Notes: generated by a model not told the origin, from the letters alone. Positions 53,121-63,051 are shown, counted from the stretch's first letter. The stretch: 64,000 bases of DNA from an uncultured Sulfurovum sp. (GCA_913055205.1 CAJXJN010000009.1:1-64000); one strand, 5' to 3'. Numbers and translations are program-made.

Positions 53121-53155
53121 CACTGCTACCTGCTACCTGTTCACTGCTCACTGCT
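53121..53155. repeat. heptamer tandem array between moaA and queE
   Basis: Five 7-bp units: CACTGCT, ACCTGCT, ACCTGTT, CACTGCT, CACTGCT. It fills the gap of about 50 bases from the moaA stop to the queE start. Confidence 0.75.
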
Positions 53156-54129
53156 TAGCCACCTGTCTCATAAAAAGCTCTGGCAGAAATATCTTCTTCA
53201 TTAGGATTATCTTCACTCCAACGGTTCTCTTTTGGTTTGTCTTTGAGTACCTGAGCCAAGACATCAGCGGCACCTTGGATGTCACCTTTTTTTACAGACT
53301 CTGCGATGCTCATCGCTTCATCAAAATAAAGACAAGGGATAAGATTTCCTTCTGCAGTCAACCTGATACGGTTACAGTTCTCACAAAAATCATGTTTATG
53401 CGGATCTATCAAACCAAATTCATAGCCATCATCCAAAATATAGTTAAAAGAGGGACTTGCACCCTCTCTGCCCAGTGCTTTAATTGTATGCCGCTCTTTC
53501 ACTTTTTCCAATATTTCTCTACCATGCATACCTTCGATCGCTTTACTTGCATGTGCATTTTCCATATATTCTATAAACCGTACTTTAATATTCCGCTCTT
53601 TACAATAGTCTATGATATCCAGGATCTCGTCATCATTGATGCCCTTAAGGGGTACCATGTTTATCTTGACACCCAAACCTACCTCAAGTGCCTTATCAAT
53701 ACCTTTTAGTACCTGATTCAACACATCTTTCTGTGCTATCTTCGCCGCGATTTCAGGCTTGAGTGAATCCAAAGAGATATTCAGTCTTTTGAGTCCCGCA
53801 TCTTTAAGCCTTTGTGCTGTCTGAGGCAACAAATAAGCATTGGTAGTAAGTGCCAGATCGATATCCGGTTTATAATCATGGATCATTTTGATAAATGAAT
53901 CCAGATCTTCCCTAAGCAGTGGTTCACCACCCGTGATACGAATCTTGTTCACACCTTCGTCTATAGCGACTTTCATAAACAAAAAGAGCTCTTCAAAAGA
54001 GAGTAAATTCTCTTTTGGTACCCATGAGAAGGGTTTTTCAGGCATGCAGTACTGGCATCTGAAGTTACAACGTTCTGTAACAGAAACCCTTAAGTAATTA
54101 ACCGTTCGACCATGTCCATCTATAAGCAT
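53155..54129 (-). CDS. moaA: GTP 3',8-cyclase
   Basis: First step of molybdenum-cofactor synthesis. 324 residues: radical-SAM cysteines CNFRCQYC near residue 21, GGEPLLR, the C-terminal second [4Fe-4S] site [19 protein letters not shown], and the invariant C-terminal Gly-Gly. A possible FNR-type box lies at 54184-54197. Confidence 0.97.
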   Translation of the reverse strand: MLIDGHGRTVNYLRVSVTERCNFRCQYCMPEKPFSWVPKENLLSFEELFLFMKVAIDEGVNKIRITGGEPLLREDLDSFIKMIHDYKPDIDLALTTNAYLLPQTAQRLKDAGLKRLNISLDSLKPEIAAKIAQKDVLNQVLKGIDKALEVGLGVKINMVPLKGINDDEILDIIDYCKERNIKVRFIEYMENAHASKAIEGMHGREILEKVKERHTIKALGREGASPSFNYILDDGYEFGLIDPHKHDFCENCNRIRLTAEGNLIPCLYFDEAMSIAESVKKGDIQGAADVLAQVLKDKPKENRWSEDNPNEEDISARAFYETGG

Positions 54130-54183
54130 AATAATCCATATAATAAATTTTTATAAGAGTATCAAAATGTAGATAAAAGGGGG

Positions 54184-54197
54184 ATGATATAGATCAA
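54184..54197 (-). promoter_or_regulatory. near-consensus FNR-type box upstream of moaA
   Basis: ATGAT-ATAG-ATCAA (plus strand), nine of ten FNR positions, 55-68 bases before the moaA ATG. The -10 at the class II distance (TACTCT) is weak, so this box is less certain than the others. Confidence 0.45.
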
Positions 54198-54261
54198 GAA
54201 TATGCAGGACAAGGAAGTTCCTTGTCCTAAGTAGAATAGAGCCAGGCTCCATCAGGTCTTA

Positions 54262-55221
54262 TTAGTGGTGACCTTTCCACATAGATTTTTTCCATAGGAA
54301 TGCCAGGAATGTAAAGATAAGGAAGAAAAGTAAAACTTTTGGTCCAAGCTCTTCTCTAGCTGGTTTACTAGGATCACCAACCTCTTCAAGATATGTTTTT
54401 ACTTTTTCATACCCTTCATGTGTTAAACCGACTCTAGGCATAGAAGTACCAGGAAGCTGTGTTTGTGGATTTTCCACAAATGTTTCCATAAAGTGTGCTG
54501 ATCTTGCTCTGATGATCATAGAAAGATCCGGCGGTAATTTACCCATGTATGCTTTGACTGCATCTTGCTCTTCGATCACTTTGATCTTATATGCAAGTGC
54601 ATCTTTTTCATACTTGAACTTTGGTGTATCACCTAATTGTGTTGTTTTAGCATAACGCATCGCATGACATCTACCACATGCTTCAGCAAATGCTTCTTTT
54701 GTTGTTACTTCACCTGCTTTTTTAGCCATGATATAAGCAACTACATCTGCGATCTGCTGATCGTCAGCCATCATCGCTTTGATCGAACCCATCGGATGTG
54801 TCATTGTATCTTTATACTTATGATCTACATTTGATGCCATTGCAGGATCTTTAATAAGAGCGATAAGATAGTTTTTATCATATAGTGCCCCTGCATGGTC
54901 AAGTGCCGGTGGGATTACACCACCCATATTGATAGGTGCGCCAGTGTGACACCCCAGACATGTAGCAAATGCTGCTTCACCAGCTGCTACATCACCTTTC
55001 ATTTTAGCTACTTTAGCTACATCTGCCCAGAATGCTTTTTTAGCCTCAGCCTTATCTTTATGACCTGCTTCTATTGCTTCTTCTACATCATCTGCACCAT
55101 TATAAACAAATCCGTGCCCCTCTACATGTTTATGCATTTGAGAGTGTGCGAACGGCTCAACTCCCCAATACAATACTAGAGTAAAGATTGCTACGATTCC
55201 AAATATTTTAAGTTCTTTCAT
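54262..55221 (-). CDS. petC: ubiquinol/menaquinol-cytochrome c reductase dihaem cytochrome c subunit
   Basis: The c1-position subunit of the bc1 complex. 319 residues: N-terminal helix (FGIVAIFTLVLYWGVEPF), two haem motifs CLGCH (near 93) and CGRCH (near 187), and a C-terminal helix (VLLFFLIFTFLAFLW). Two haems instead of one is the Campylobacterota form. Third gene of petA-petB-petC. Confidence 0.93.
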   Translation of the reverse strand: MKELKIFGIVAIFTLVLYWGVEPFAHSQMHKHVEGHGFVYNGADDVEEAIEAGHKDKAEAKKAFWADVAKVAKMKGDVAAGEAAFATCLGCHTGAPINMGGVIPPALDHAGALYDKNYLIALIKDPAMASNVDHKYKDTMTHPMGSIKAMMADDQQIADVVAYIMAKKAGEVTTKEAFAEACGRCHAMRYAKTTQLGDTPKFKYEKDALAYKIKVIEEQDAVKAYMGKLPPDLSMIIRARSAHFMETFVENPQTQLPGTSMPRVGLTHEGYEKVKTYLEEVGDPSKPAREELGPKVLLFFLIFTFLAFLWKKSMWKGHH

Positions 55222-55231
55222 TCTCTACTCC

Positions 55232-56449
55232 TTATAGTTTTTTTTCTGATTTAGTGATAAACGGTAATGCTATCCATAATGCAAAGAATAGGAGAGCTGA
55301 AATCAATCCGATATTAGCAAAAAGCGCATCTGTTGGTGGTAATTTACCCATGAATGTCAACATGATCATATCAACCAACATCAACCAGAACCAATATTTA
55401 AACAATCCTCTTCTGCTTGCCGGCGCAACGTTCGGACTTCTATCCAGGAATGGAAGCATAAAGAAGATCACCTGTGCAATAGCAAATGCGATCAAACCAA
55501 GGTCTTTACTAAATGGTCTTAAAATCTCATAACTCCACAAGAAATACCACTCAGGGTAGATGTGTGCCGGTGTTTTAAGCCCATCTGCCGGGTCAAAGTT
55601 CACTGGATCCATTGCAAAATCAAAGTGATAGAATACCAAGTAGAAGAATAGAATGAAATACACACCCATTACAAATACATCTTTACTCAAGAACACCGGA
55701 CTGAACGGAATCACTTTAGACTCTTTTACTTTTCCTGCTTTGTAAAGCTCTGCAGCTTCATCAAAGTCAAACTCTTCACCGTCTTGATTGTTCACGTGTG
55801 GAATACGAAGTGTACCAAAGTGAAGTACGATTAGACCGATGATCGCCAATGGGATCAACAATACGTGTAACATAAAGAATCTTGTCAAGAACGCATCTCC
55901 AGGAACATAATCCCCTCTGATCCACTCAACTAAACCATATGCTTCAAGTGAACCACCGGAGAAGAGGTTGGTAATAACCATACCGGCCCAGTAACTCATC
56001 TGTCCCCAAGGCAGCATATATCCGGAGAAAGCCTCTGCTGAGAATGCAACAAAAAGAAGCATACCGGAGATCCAGATAAGCTCTCGGCCTTTTTTATATG
56101 AACCATAGTAAATACCTGTGAACATATGGATATAGATAATAAGGAATACTACCGATGCACCTACACCGTGAATATGTCTCCATAACCAACCGTAACCTAC
56201 TTCACTCATGATCGTATAGTTTACAGAGTCGAATGCCAGATTTGTATCCGGTTTATAATACATAAGCAAGAAGATACCACTTACAAGAAGGATACCGAAT
56301 GTTGCTGCAAGTACCATACCCATAGCCCATAAAAAGTTAATATTTTTCGGGATCCAATACTCAGTTTGAAGTACTCTTTTGAGTGTATTTACTGCAAGTC
56401 TCTGATCGAGCCATTCACCAATACTGTTTGCTTTTTCAAAATGTGCCAT
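55232..56449 (-). CDS. petB: cytochrome b of the bc1 complex
   Basis: 405 residues, single-chain cytochrome b. Haem-ligand histidines lie in GWLWRHIHGVGASVVFLIIYIHMF and in LTRFFMLHVLLIPLAIIGLIVLHF; the Qo-site PEWYF motif is YPEWYFLWSYEILR. Ten bases from petA upstream and 10 to petC downstream. Confidence 0.96.
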   Translation of the reverse strand: MAHFEKANSIGEWLDQRLAVNTLKRVLQTEYWIPKNINFLWAMGMVLAATFGILLVSGIFLLMYYKPDTNLAFDSVNYTIMSEVGYGWLWRHIHGVGASVVFLIIYIHMFTGIYYGSYKKGRELIWISGMLLFVAFSAEAFSGYMLPWGQMSYWAGMVITNLFSGGSLEAYGLVEWIRGDYVPGDAFLTRFFMLHVLLIPLAIIGLIVLHFGTLRIPHVNNQDGEEFDFDEAAELYKAGKVKESKVIPFSPVFLSKDVFVMGVYFILFFYLVFYHFDFAMDPVNFDPADGLKTPAHIYPEWYFLWSYEILRPFSKDLGLIAFAIAQVIFFMLPFLDRSPNVAPASRRGLFKYWFWLMLVDMIMLTFMGKLPPTDALFANIGLISALLFFALWIALPFITKSEKKL

Positions 56450-56459
56450 ACTCTCCCCC

Positions 56460-56972
56460 TTATGCCGTTAGACCAGCGTCTAGCATTTTTTTATACTCAG
56501 GACCTTCTTCACCCAGTACAAGCTTCGTTCCATCTATTTTAAATGGCGGAATTTCCAGTGGACTTGGCGGAGGACCGAAAATTTGGTGTCCACTTGCATC
56601 AAACTCACCACCGTGACAGGCACATTTGAACTTATGTTCCTCTGCTTCATATGCAGGGATACATCCAAGGTGTGTACATAGACCGATAGAAACATGGAAT
56701 CTATCAGAACCTACAACAACATCTCTATCATCAGGTTTCATATCTTTTGATTTTTTCAAAATAAAGATAGGTTTCCCTCTCCATTTCTCCACATTCAACA
56801 CATTCTCCTGCGCTGCACTTAGATCAACTGTTGTAAAACCCGCTGCTTTTACACTTGGCAACGGATCCCAGGTTCGTTTCATTGCATATAGCGCACCAAT
56901 ACCACCCAATGCAGTAAAACCACCGAGAGCCATACCCATAAAGTCTCTACGACCTTTTACGTCTTTTCCCAT
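56460..56972 (-). CDS. petA: Rieske iron-sulfur subunit of the bc1 complex
   Basis: 170 residues: twin-Arg-like head (KGRRDFMGMALGGFTALGGIGALYA) followed by the cluster motifs CTHLGC and CACHGGEFD with GPPPSPLEIPPF. First gene of the petABC operon and directly downstream of the best-placed FNR-type promoter in the window. Confidence 0.96.
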   Translation of the reverse strand: MGKDVKGRRDFMGMALGGFTALGGIGALYAMKRTWDPLPSVKAAGFTTVDLSAAQENVLNVEKWRGKPIFILKKSKDMKPDDRDVVVGSDRFHVSIGLCTHLGCIPAYEAEEHKFKCACHGGEFDASGHQIFGPPPSPLEIPPFKIDGTKLVLGEEGPEYKKMLDAGLTA

Positions 56973-57008
56973 ACCTATTTCCTTTCTTAATAATAGTTTT
57001 AACCAGAT

Positions 57009-57050
57009 ATTATAGAGTATTTGTATTTAAAAAAAATTGAGCTAAATCAA
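57009..57050 (-). promoter_or_regulatory. FNR-type class II promoter of petABC
   Basis: Box TTGAG-CTAA-ATCAA (57037-57050), nine of ten positions. A perfect TATAAT on the minus strand at 57014-57009 lies 22 bases from it, giving a centre at -41.5 for a start near 57002 and 30 bases of leader before petA. Confidence 0.7.
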
Positions 57051-57120
57051 AAATAAGTATCTATTGCTTTGATTGTTACTATATGTAAATTAAGACAAAA
57101 ACAGTCTTAATTTATATTCT

Positions 57121-57981
57121 CTATAGCAATTTCAACACTGATTTGATTTTATGCACATCAAAACACTCTATTTTCTTTTGGGAAGCTTGCTCTTCTTCCA
57201 AATATTTTGCTACCTCTTCAACATCAAAATCATCCACTACATTTATTCCATATGTTTTTAAAAATTCAAGAGGATATAGATCATTTTTTGAGATATTAAG
57301 ATAAACCACTTTTGCACCACTTGCTTTAGCCTCCAAAGCGGTCTGTGCAGATGCGGTAACGATATGGCTGCTGCTTTTGATCAGATCCATATATTCTTCA
57401 GGCTCATACAGTGTAGAAAAAAGTTCTGCTAAGTCATCTTCATATTTTACAAAGAAATAATGTCCAAGAAGCAGTTCCATATCAAACGCTTTAAAAAATC
57501 TTTCATTGTTTAAAATGGTTTTATCATGATCTGTGTCACCTAAAAAGAAAAGTATACGTTCTTCTTTGGGTGTCTCTTCAAAATATGCATCATCTATGAT
57601 CAGAGCATCAATACAACTGTCATCTTCACAAGGTGTTTTTATCATGATCTCATCAAAACGGACAACATCTTGCTCATCTTGTGCAAAACGAAAGACAGCT
57701 TTATATTCAGAACAATACTTCTGTAGCCGTCCTCTATCATCTTCATGTGAGTCAATGATCACAACATCACCTATCTGTGCTATAGCATCAATATCTTGTA
57801 CAGTTTCTATGGTCACTGAATCCAAAATACCAAATTCTCTTGCCGCAAGGCCTGCACGAAAATCATTGACCAAAAGTCTTGTTTCCATGCCTTCATTCTG
57901 AAATTTTTTCAGTAAAGCTGCAGCACGTCTGACTCTGTCAAGTCCTACCTTATGTCCGGAATAGGCATAATAATACAACAT
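57121..57981 (-). CDS. conserved protein, PseG/glycosyltransferase-like fold
   Basis: 286 residues with Rossmann-like alternation. The start YYYAYSGHKVGLDRVRRAAALLKKF and SSSHIVTASAQTALEAKASGAKVVYLNISKND resemble the two lobes of GT-B hydrolases such as PseG (UDP-sugar hydrolase), which also carry a GxG/H at the N terminus and a conserved SxxTxxEA-type segment. Seems conserved in Campylobacterota. Function not assigned; the fold call is tentative. One base overlap with mnmG. Confidence 0.55.
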   Translation of the reverse strand: MLYYYAYSGHKVGLDRVRRAAALLKKFQNEGMETRLLVNDFRAGLAAREFGILDSVTIETVQDIDAIAQIGDVVIIDSHEDDRGRLQKYCSEYKAVFRFAQDEQDVVRFDEIMIKTPCEDDSCIDALIIDDAYFEETPKEERILFFLGDTDHDKTILNNERFFKAFDMELLLGHYFFVKYEDDLAELFSTLYEPEEYMDLIKSSSHIVTASAQTALEAKASGAKVVYLNISKNDLYPLEFLKTYGINVVDDFDVEEVAKYLEEEQASQKKIECFDVHKIKSVLKLL

Positions 57982-59867
57982 TAACGCTCTCCTTTCGGAA
58001 GTTTTCCTCTTTGTGCCATCTTGATATGTACATGAATAATTTCCAATGCTGCAGGTGTCACACCGGATATCTGTGATGCAGCAAACAGCGTAGGAGGGGT
58101 AGCCGTTTCAAGCTTTTCTACAATTTCATTGCTCAGTCCTGATATATTACTATAAACAAATCCTTGAGGTATTTTTATTTTAAGCATATCATCCATTTTA
58201 AGTATCTGCTCTTGCTGCTTTTCTATATAGCGGCTATACTTGGCTCCTATAAGTATCTGCTCCATCACTTCATCATCATATTTCTCAAAATCCGGCAAGA
58301 GAGTAACCAATTTTTCCCTGTTAAAATCTCCGCGTCCGATAACATCCATCCAGCAAGTTCTGTCATTGATCTTTACTGCACCTATAGATTCTAATTTTGC
58401 TAAAAACTCTTTAGTTGGTGTCACATAATTCTCTTTTAAAAAAGTCAATGCTTCATCTATATCCTGTTTTTTGCTTTCCACTTTTTGCATATAGGCATCA
58501 TCTAACAAACCTAATGTTTTAGCATAATGAGAAAGTCTCATATCCGCATTGTCTTCACGAAGCAATAGTCTATATTCTGCACGACTTGTAAACATACGAT
58601 AAGGCTCTTTGGTTCCTTTGGTTACCAAGTCATCTATGAGTACCCCTATGTATGCTTCATCACGTCTGAGTATAAACGGTTCTTTACCTTGTACACTCAG
58701 TGCAGCATTTATCCCTGCCATCAGCCCTTGAGCTGCTGCTTCTTCATAGCCTGTCGTACCATTGATCTGCCCTGCAGTGTACAGACCCTTTATTTTTTTC
58801 GTCTCAAGCGTATGTTTTAAGTCTGTTGGCTGGATATAGTCATACTCTATGGCATACCCATAACGAACTATCTTTGCATTTTCCATTCCGGCAACGGAAC
58901 GTATCATCTCAAGCTGTACATCTATGGGCAATGAAGTACTCATACCGTTAATATAATACTCTGTCTCATCAATCGTCTGAGGTTCTACAAAGATCTGATG
59001 TCTGGGCCTGTCCCTAAAACGGTTGATCTTATCTTCAATACTCGGACAATAACGAGGTCCTACACCATCAATTTGCCCAGAGAAAAGAGGTGCACGGTAA
59101 AAGTTACTCTCTATGATCTCATGTGTATTTTCATTCGTGTAAGTCACATAACATGGGAGTTGTTTGGGATTAAAGGTTGCTCTATCGGTACGAAATGAAA
59201 ATGGCGGTGGCGGGGTATCACCCGGTTGTACTTCCATTACAGAAATATCCACAGATTTTGCATCTATTCTTGCACATGTTCCTGTTTTAAGACGACCGAT
59301 ATTCAGTCCCAGACTTTTAAGATATTCAGCCAACTCTATAGATGCAAACTCCCCTTGTCTTCCGGCAGTTTGTTGTTTGTCACCGATATGGATAAGTCCA
59401 TTGAGGAATGTTCCTGCAGTAATGATCACTTTAGAAGCCATATACCTGTTCCCAAGTTGTGTTGTTACCCCTTTAACTTCACCCTCTTCGACAATCAGTC
59501 CATCTGCGATCTCTTGTTTTACATCCAAATTCTCAGTATTAAGTACTACATTACGCATATAGATGCGGTAGGCATCCATATCTATCTGTGCCCGTGAGCC
59601 TCTTACTGCCGGACCTTTGGAGGCATTGAGTGTACGAAACTGTATCCCTGTTGCATCAGTACAAAGTCCCATCTCACCACCCAGTGCATCCACTTCTCTT
59701 ACCAGGTGACCTTTGGCAAGTCCACCTATGGCAGGATTGCAGGAAGAAGCACCTATCTGTTCTACAAGTATAGTGATCATCAATGTTTTTACACCCATTC
59801 TTGCACTGGCAAGTGAAGCTTCTATCCCTGCATGTCCACCGCCGATTACTATCACATCATAATTCAT
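57981..59867 (-). CDS. mnmG: tRNA uridine-34 carboxymethylaminomethyl modification enzyme, FAD subunit
   Basis: 628 residues. FAD-binding [57 protein letters not shown], and C-terminal helices. Acts with MnmE (MnmG/GidA). MnmD lies at 60946 and may modify the same wobble uridine later in the pathway. Confidence 0.97.
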   Translation of the reverse strand: MNYDVIVIGGGHAGIEASLASARMGVKTLMITILVEQIGASSCNPAIGGLAKGHLVREVDALGGEMGLCTDATGIQFRTLNASKGPAVRGSRAQIDMDAYRIYMRNVVLNTENLDVKQEIADGLIVEEGEVKGVTTQLGNRYMASKVIITAGTFLNGLIHIGDKQQTAGRQGEFASIELAEYLKSLGLNIGRLKTGTCARIDAKSVDISVMEVQPGDTPPPPFSFRTDRATFNPKQLPCYVTYTNENTHEIIESNFYRAPLFSGQIDGVGPRYCPSIEDKINRFRDRPRHQIFVEPQTIDETEYYINGMSTSLPIDVQLEMIRSVAGMENAKIVRYGYAIEYDYIQPTDLKHTLETKKIKGLYTAGQINGTTGYEEAAAQGLMAGINAALSVQGKEPFILRRDEAYIGVLIDDLVTKGTKEPYRMFTSRAEYRLLLREDNADMRLSHYAKTLGLLDDAYMQKVESKKQDIDEALTFLKENYVTPTKEFLAKLESIGAVKINDRTCWMDVIGRGDFNREKLVTLLPDFEKYDDEVMEQILIGAKYSRYIEKQQEQILKMDDMLKIKIPQGFVYSNISGLSNEIVEKLETATPPTLFAASQISGVTPAALEIIHVHIKMAQRGKLPKGER

Positions 59868-59883
59868 TTTTTACCTCAAGACT

Positions 59884-59989
59884 CTCGTTCCCAAGCTCCA
59901 GCTTGGGAATGCATATCTCATTTTAAGAAACCATACCCACTTATTCATAATTGTGCATATGCATTCCCAACGAGGACATTGGGAACGAG
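59884..59989. repeat. nested palindromic element upstream of mnmG/ribE
   Basis: An outer repeat (CTCGTTCCCA/TGGGAACGAG) encloses a GGGAATGCATAT/ATATGCATTCCC pair, and one inner TCCCAAGCT-CC-AGCTTGGGA hairpin. It fills the space between two divergent genes. CTCGTTCCCA...TGGGAATGCA elements are scattered in many bacterial genomes (memory). Confidence 0.7.
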
Positions 59990-60041
59990 TTTTAAATTTT
60001 TGCTATAATTATCGAATTATATCCAAATAAATTGAGGTACT

Positions 60042-60659
60042 ATGTTCACAGGTCTTATACGCGAAATTGCAACTGTTAAAAGCTACAAAAACAACATTCT
60101 AACCATCCAGTCAAAACATAAAGCAAAACTGGGAGACTCCATTGCTATCAACGGCGTGTGTCTTACCGTGATCAATGTACATAGTGACGGTTTTGACCTT
60201 GAACTTGCAGACGAAACCCGTTCTATCATTGATGAAAGTAAATTAAGTGGTCAAGTTCATATGGAACCTGCCATGATGATGAGTGATCGTTTTGAAGGAC
60301 ATATCGTACAAGGTCATGTAGATTGTGTTGGTACCGTCGCACAAATCACTCCAAGAGAGAATGCTACTGATTTCATTATCAAAGTAGACAAAAAGTATAT
60401 TGCACATATCATCCCTAAGGGCTCCATCACCATAGATGGTATCTCTTTAACTGTCAATGATGTAGGAGATGACAACTTCAGGCTGACCATCATCCCCCAT
60501 ACACTCAAAGAGACCTTGATGAAAAACTATAAGATAGGAACGAAACTGAACATCGAAACTGATGTGTTTGCCAGATATATAGACCACATACTGGCACATA
60601 GAAGTTCTAACAAATCTATGAGTTGGGATGATGTTGACAAGATTCAGATGAGTTACTAA
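60042..60659 (+). CDS. ribE: riboflavin synthase alpha chain
   Basis: 205 residues. Starts MFTGLIREIATVKSY, the riboflavin synthase N-terminal signature, with GDSIAINGVCLTV and its second-half counterpart GSITIDGISLTVND marking the two lumazine-binding repeats. GHIVQGHVD is present. The stop overlaps the cupin start (TAATG). Confidence 0.96.
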   Translation: MFTGLIREIATVKSYKNNILTIQSKHKAKLGDSIAINGVCLTVINVHSDGFDLELADETRSIIDESKLSGQVHMEPAMMMSDRFEGHIVQGHVDCVGTVAQITPRENATDFIIKVDKKYIAHIIPKGSITIDGISLTVNDVGDDNFRLTIIPHTLKETLMKNYKIGTKLNIETDVFARYIDHILAHRSSNKSMSWDDVDKIQMSY

Positions 60660-60952
60660 TGAACCTTTTTGACTATAACATCCCACAAGCAGGTGAAACT
60701 TTCAGTATCCTACTGGAACACAAAAATATCAAAATCAATCGTATCGTAAGTTCTGACAATATTGAACCCATCGAATATATCCAAGAAGAAGATGAATGGG
60801 TTGTAGTCTTAGAGGGTGAAGCTCATTTACTTTTAGATAATGAAGAGAAAGTACTTCATAAAGGTGATACACTTTTTATACCTGCTAAAACTTCACATAC
60901 AATTTTGAAAACAAAATCTGGAACGCTTTGGTTGGCGATACATATCTATTGA
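60659..60952 (+). CDS. small cupin-domain protein
   Basis: 97 residues, one jelly-roll cupin: EDEWVVVLEGEAHLLLDNEEKVLHKGDTLFIPAKTSHTI (motifs 1 and 2). Cluster co-translated with ribE. Possibly metal-binding; function unknown. Its 3' end overlaps convergent mnmD by 7 bases. Confidence 0.8.
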   Translation: MNLFDYNIPQAGETFSILLEHKNIKINRIVSSDNIEPIEYIQEEDEWVVVLEGEAHLLLDNEEKVLHKGDTLFIPAKTSHTILKTKSGTLWLAIHIY

Positions 60953-61713
60953 AAATCAATATCTTTAAATGATTTAGCCTCAGGATTACGCACTTTCTTT
61001 AACTCCATATCGACATATTTAAGTCCTTCAAGCATTTTCAAACTTGCAATGGTCGAATAGCGTGTCATCTCTCCATAATAGATAAAAATAAAAAAACCAT
61101 TTTCATAGAGTCCTAAACGTATAGCTGCAGCAGTTGAGTAGGTTGTGAGTATAGCATCTTCACTACAAACAGTTCTTATTTGTGAGAAATACTCTTTGGT
61201 CCAGAGTAATGGATTGTGTGCCGGACTGAAGGCATCTTGGTAGATGATGTCTATTTTTTCTTCTATTTTAGGGATGCTTTCTCTAGCATCTCCTAAAAGT
61301 ACTTCTATTTTAAATTGTTCATCTTCATAATATAGATTTTGACTTATAGCTCTAATGATCTGCTTAATGCTATCAAACTCTGAAGGATACTCAAAACTAT
61401 CTAGTGAACGAACAAGTTCTTCATCAAACTCTGGGGAGAGTATATGTACCTTAGTAGAAAGTTTGTGTTTTTTGATGTAGTAGAGTGTAGCAAATGTATT
61501 ATAACCTAGACCAAAACAGATATCTAAAATTGTTAATTTATCTTTGTTTGTTTTAAGTGCCAAAGAGGGCTTTACATGTTTTTCCAAACTCTCATGCAGT
61601 GCACCATCTTTAGTGGAGTGGTAAGGCTCGTCAAACTCTTTTGAATAGAGTGTATTTGTACCATCTTCACAGAGAATGATCTCTTTTTGTGGTCTTAGGT
61701 TTTTGTTATACAT
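60946..61713 (-). CDS. mnmD: MnmC/MnmD-like tRNA 5-methylaminomethyl-2-thiouridine methyltransferase
   Basis: 255 residues. SAM-binding CFGLGYNTFATLYYIKK and VLLGDARESI; catalytic region QDAFSPAHNPLLWTKEYFSQI, typical of the MnmC(m) domain (DUF752). The fused FAD oxidase domain of E. coli MnmC is absent, so this is the single-domain MnmD form. Confidence 0.85.
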   Translation of the reverse strand: MYNKNLRPQKEIILCEDGTNTLYSKEFDEPYHSTKDGALHESLEKHVKPSLALKTNKDKLTILDICFGLGYNTFATLYYIKKHKLSTKVHILSPEFDEELVRSLDSFEYPSEFDSIKQIIRAISQNLYYEDEQFKIEVLLGDARESIPKIEEKIDIIYQDAFSPAHNPLLWTKEYFSQIRTVCSEDAILTTYSTAAAIRLGLYENGFFIFIYYGEMTRYSTIASLKMLEGLKYVDMELKKVRNPEAKSFKDIDFQ

Positions 61714-61725
61714 TTATAAAATTCC

Positions 61726-61824
61726 GTAGGTCTGGGTGTTCCCTCCCCGACAATATAAATTTAATTTAATTATCAATCTCTTTCCCATATATATTAAGGT
61801 CGGGGAGGGAACACCCAGACCTAC
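61726..61824. repeat. 99-bp element with 26-bp perfect inverted repeats
   Basis: Arms 61726-61751 and 61799-61824 are exact reverse complements (GTAGGTCTGGG...GAC), around a 47-base A/T-rich centre. It lies between mnmD and the NifX-like gene. No gene inside. Looks like a MITE or long hairpin. Confidence 0.85.
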
Positions 61825-61828
61825 AAAA

Positions 61829-62134
61829 TCACAATCCAATTTCATCCAACTCTTTAAATTTAAAGGCTTCCATAATATCTTCAATAGTCTCCTCTTCACG
61901 CACACAAAGTACCATCATACCCTCATTCATAAAATCTATATAGTTTTCAAATTTATTGGCTAAAATAACAAAATCAACCCACTCCCCACCTAAGTCATCA
62001 CGACTCTCATAGAATTTAACAGATTGCGTTTCACCTGCATCAAAATCTACCAAAGCCCACTGCTTTGCTTCAAATTGTGGTACAACTTTAGCTGTTTTTT
62101 CATCGCTGCTATCTACAGGAATCCAGATCAACAT
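61829..62134 (-). CDS. NifX-like small protein
   Basis: 101 residues, MLIWIPVDSSDEKTAKVVPQ and later ALVDFDAGETQSVKF, WVDFVILANKFE. The strand pattern resembles NifX/dinitrogenase-cofactor proteins, but no cysteine or histidine metal motif except one Cys. One base from luxS, so co-transcribed. Family assignment is tentative. Confidence 0.55.
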   Translation of the reverse strand: MLIWIPVDSSDEKTAKVVPQFEAKQWALVDFDAGETQSVKFYESRDDLGGEWVDFVILANKFENYIDFMNEGMMVLCVREEETIEDIMEAFKFKELDEIGL

Positions 62135-62135
62135 A

Positions 62136-62645
62136 TTAAAGTCCCTTCAGTATTTTTTTACTGAGCTTCAAATCTTCATTATTCATAATGCCGATACCTC
62201 TATTCAATACATTTCTGGCAATCTCTTTCGCCTCATCCAAAGAGTGCATCTTATAGGTTCCACATTGATAAATATTGAGTTCTGGAATATCTTTTTGTGA
62301 TTTCACTGCTAGGACATCTTTCATAGACTTCTTCCATGCTTTGGCAACCTTCTTAGCTTTTGGAGTACCAAGTAGTGACATATAGAACCCTGTTCTACAT
62401 CCCATAGGAGAGATATCAATTATCTCTACTTTTTTAGAATTGAGGTGATCTCTCATAAATCCCGCAAAAAGATGCTCAAGTGTATGGATCCCTTTTTCTG
62501 ATAAGATCTCTTTATTTGGTATACAAAAACGTAGATCAAATACGGTAATATCATCTCCGCAAGGACTACTCATAGTTTTGGCAACTCTTACTGCAGGAGC
62601 TATCATCTTCGTATGATCAACGGTAAAACTGTCTAATAATGGCAT
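62136..62645 (-). CDS. luxS: S-ribosylhomocysteine lyase
   Basis: 169 residues. Metal-binding [15 protein letters not shown] (HXXEH), FDLRFCIPN with the catalytic Cys segment, and [13 protein letters not shown]. Converts S-ribosylhomocysteine to homocysteine plus the AI-2 precursor. No second copy is seen. Confidence 0.96.
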   Translation of the reverse strand: MPLLDSFTVDHTKMIAPAVRVAKTMSSPCGDDITVFDLRFCIPNKEILSEKGIHTLEHLFAGFMRDHLNSKKVEIIDISPMGCRTGFYMSLLGTPKAKKVAKAWKKSMKDVLAVKSQKDIPELNIYQCGTYKMHSLDEAKEIARNVLNRGIGIMNNEDLKLSKKILKGL

Positions 62646-63051
62646 AATTGTTTCCTTATAGTTTTTTCTGATTATAGCATGAAGAGTTAAGTGCTAAGCG
62701 TTAAGTATTAAGAAATTTAAAAAAGTTTAGAATTTGTGTAAAAAAAATTATATAGAATTTAAAGATTTCTTTTGAGTTTGTATTGAATTTGTTCAAAAAG
62801 GCGGTGTAAAGTCAGAAGAAAGATGAGATTCTTAATCTCGTATGTAATATTTCGTGTTAATTTGCTATAGATTTGGTCTAATGGTGTGAGTGGAGAGAGG
62901 GAGCATACTAAAAGTATGTGACCATGAGAAGCGTTAAGAAAACAACAACTGCTTGTCGTTTTTAGCTTCGGAACCGAAGTGGTCGGAACGGAGTGTAGCC
63001 ACGGAGGCTAACTTCCATTCGGTCAAAGATATAGTGAAGTAACTCGAAAGA
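62646..63051. other. 406-base intergenic region with repeats and hairpins
   Basis: No gene recognised. Contains a 7-bp array (62680-62714: TGAAGAG, TTAAGTG, CTAAGCG, TTAAGTA, TTAAGAA) and hairpins CATACT-AAA-AGTATG (near 62908), CTTCGG-AA-CCGAAG (62966-62979) and TAGCC-ACGGA-GGCTA (62996-63010). The last two are on the 3' side of porB and might end its transcript. Confidence 0.5.
62680..62714. repeat. heptamer tandem array upstream of luxS
   Basis: Five 7-bp units with imperfect match (TGAAGAG, TTAAGTG, CTAAGCG, TTAAGTA, TTAAGAA). The first unit is identical to the unit at 13139-13166. Confidence 0.65.

Noticed and set aside
62646-63051. SAM or other known riboswitch upstream of luxS
   Set aside because: The stems lie mostly on the porB side and no known aptamer core could be recognised.
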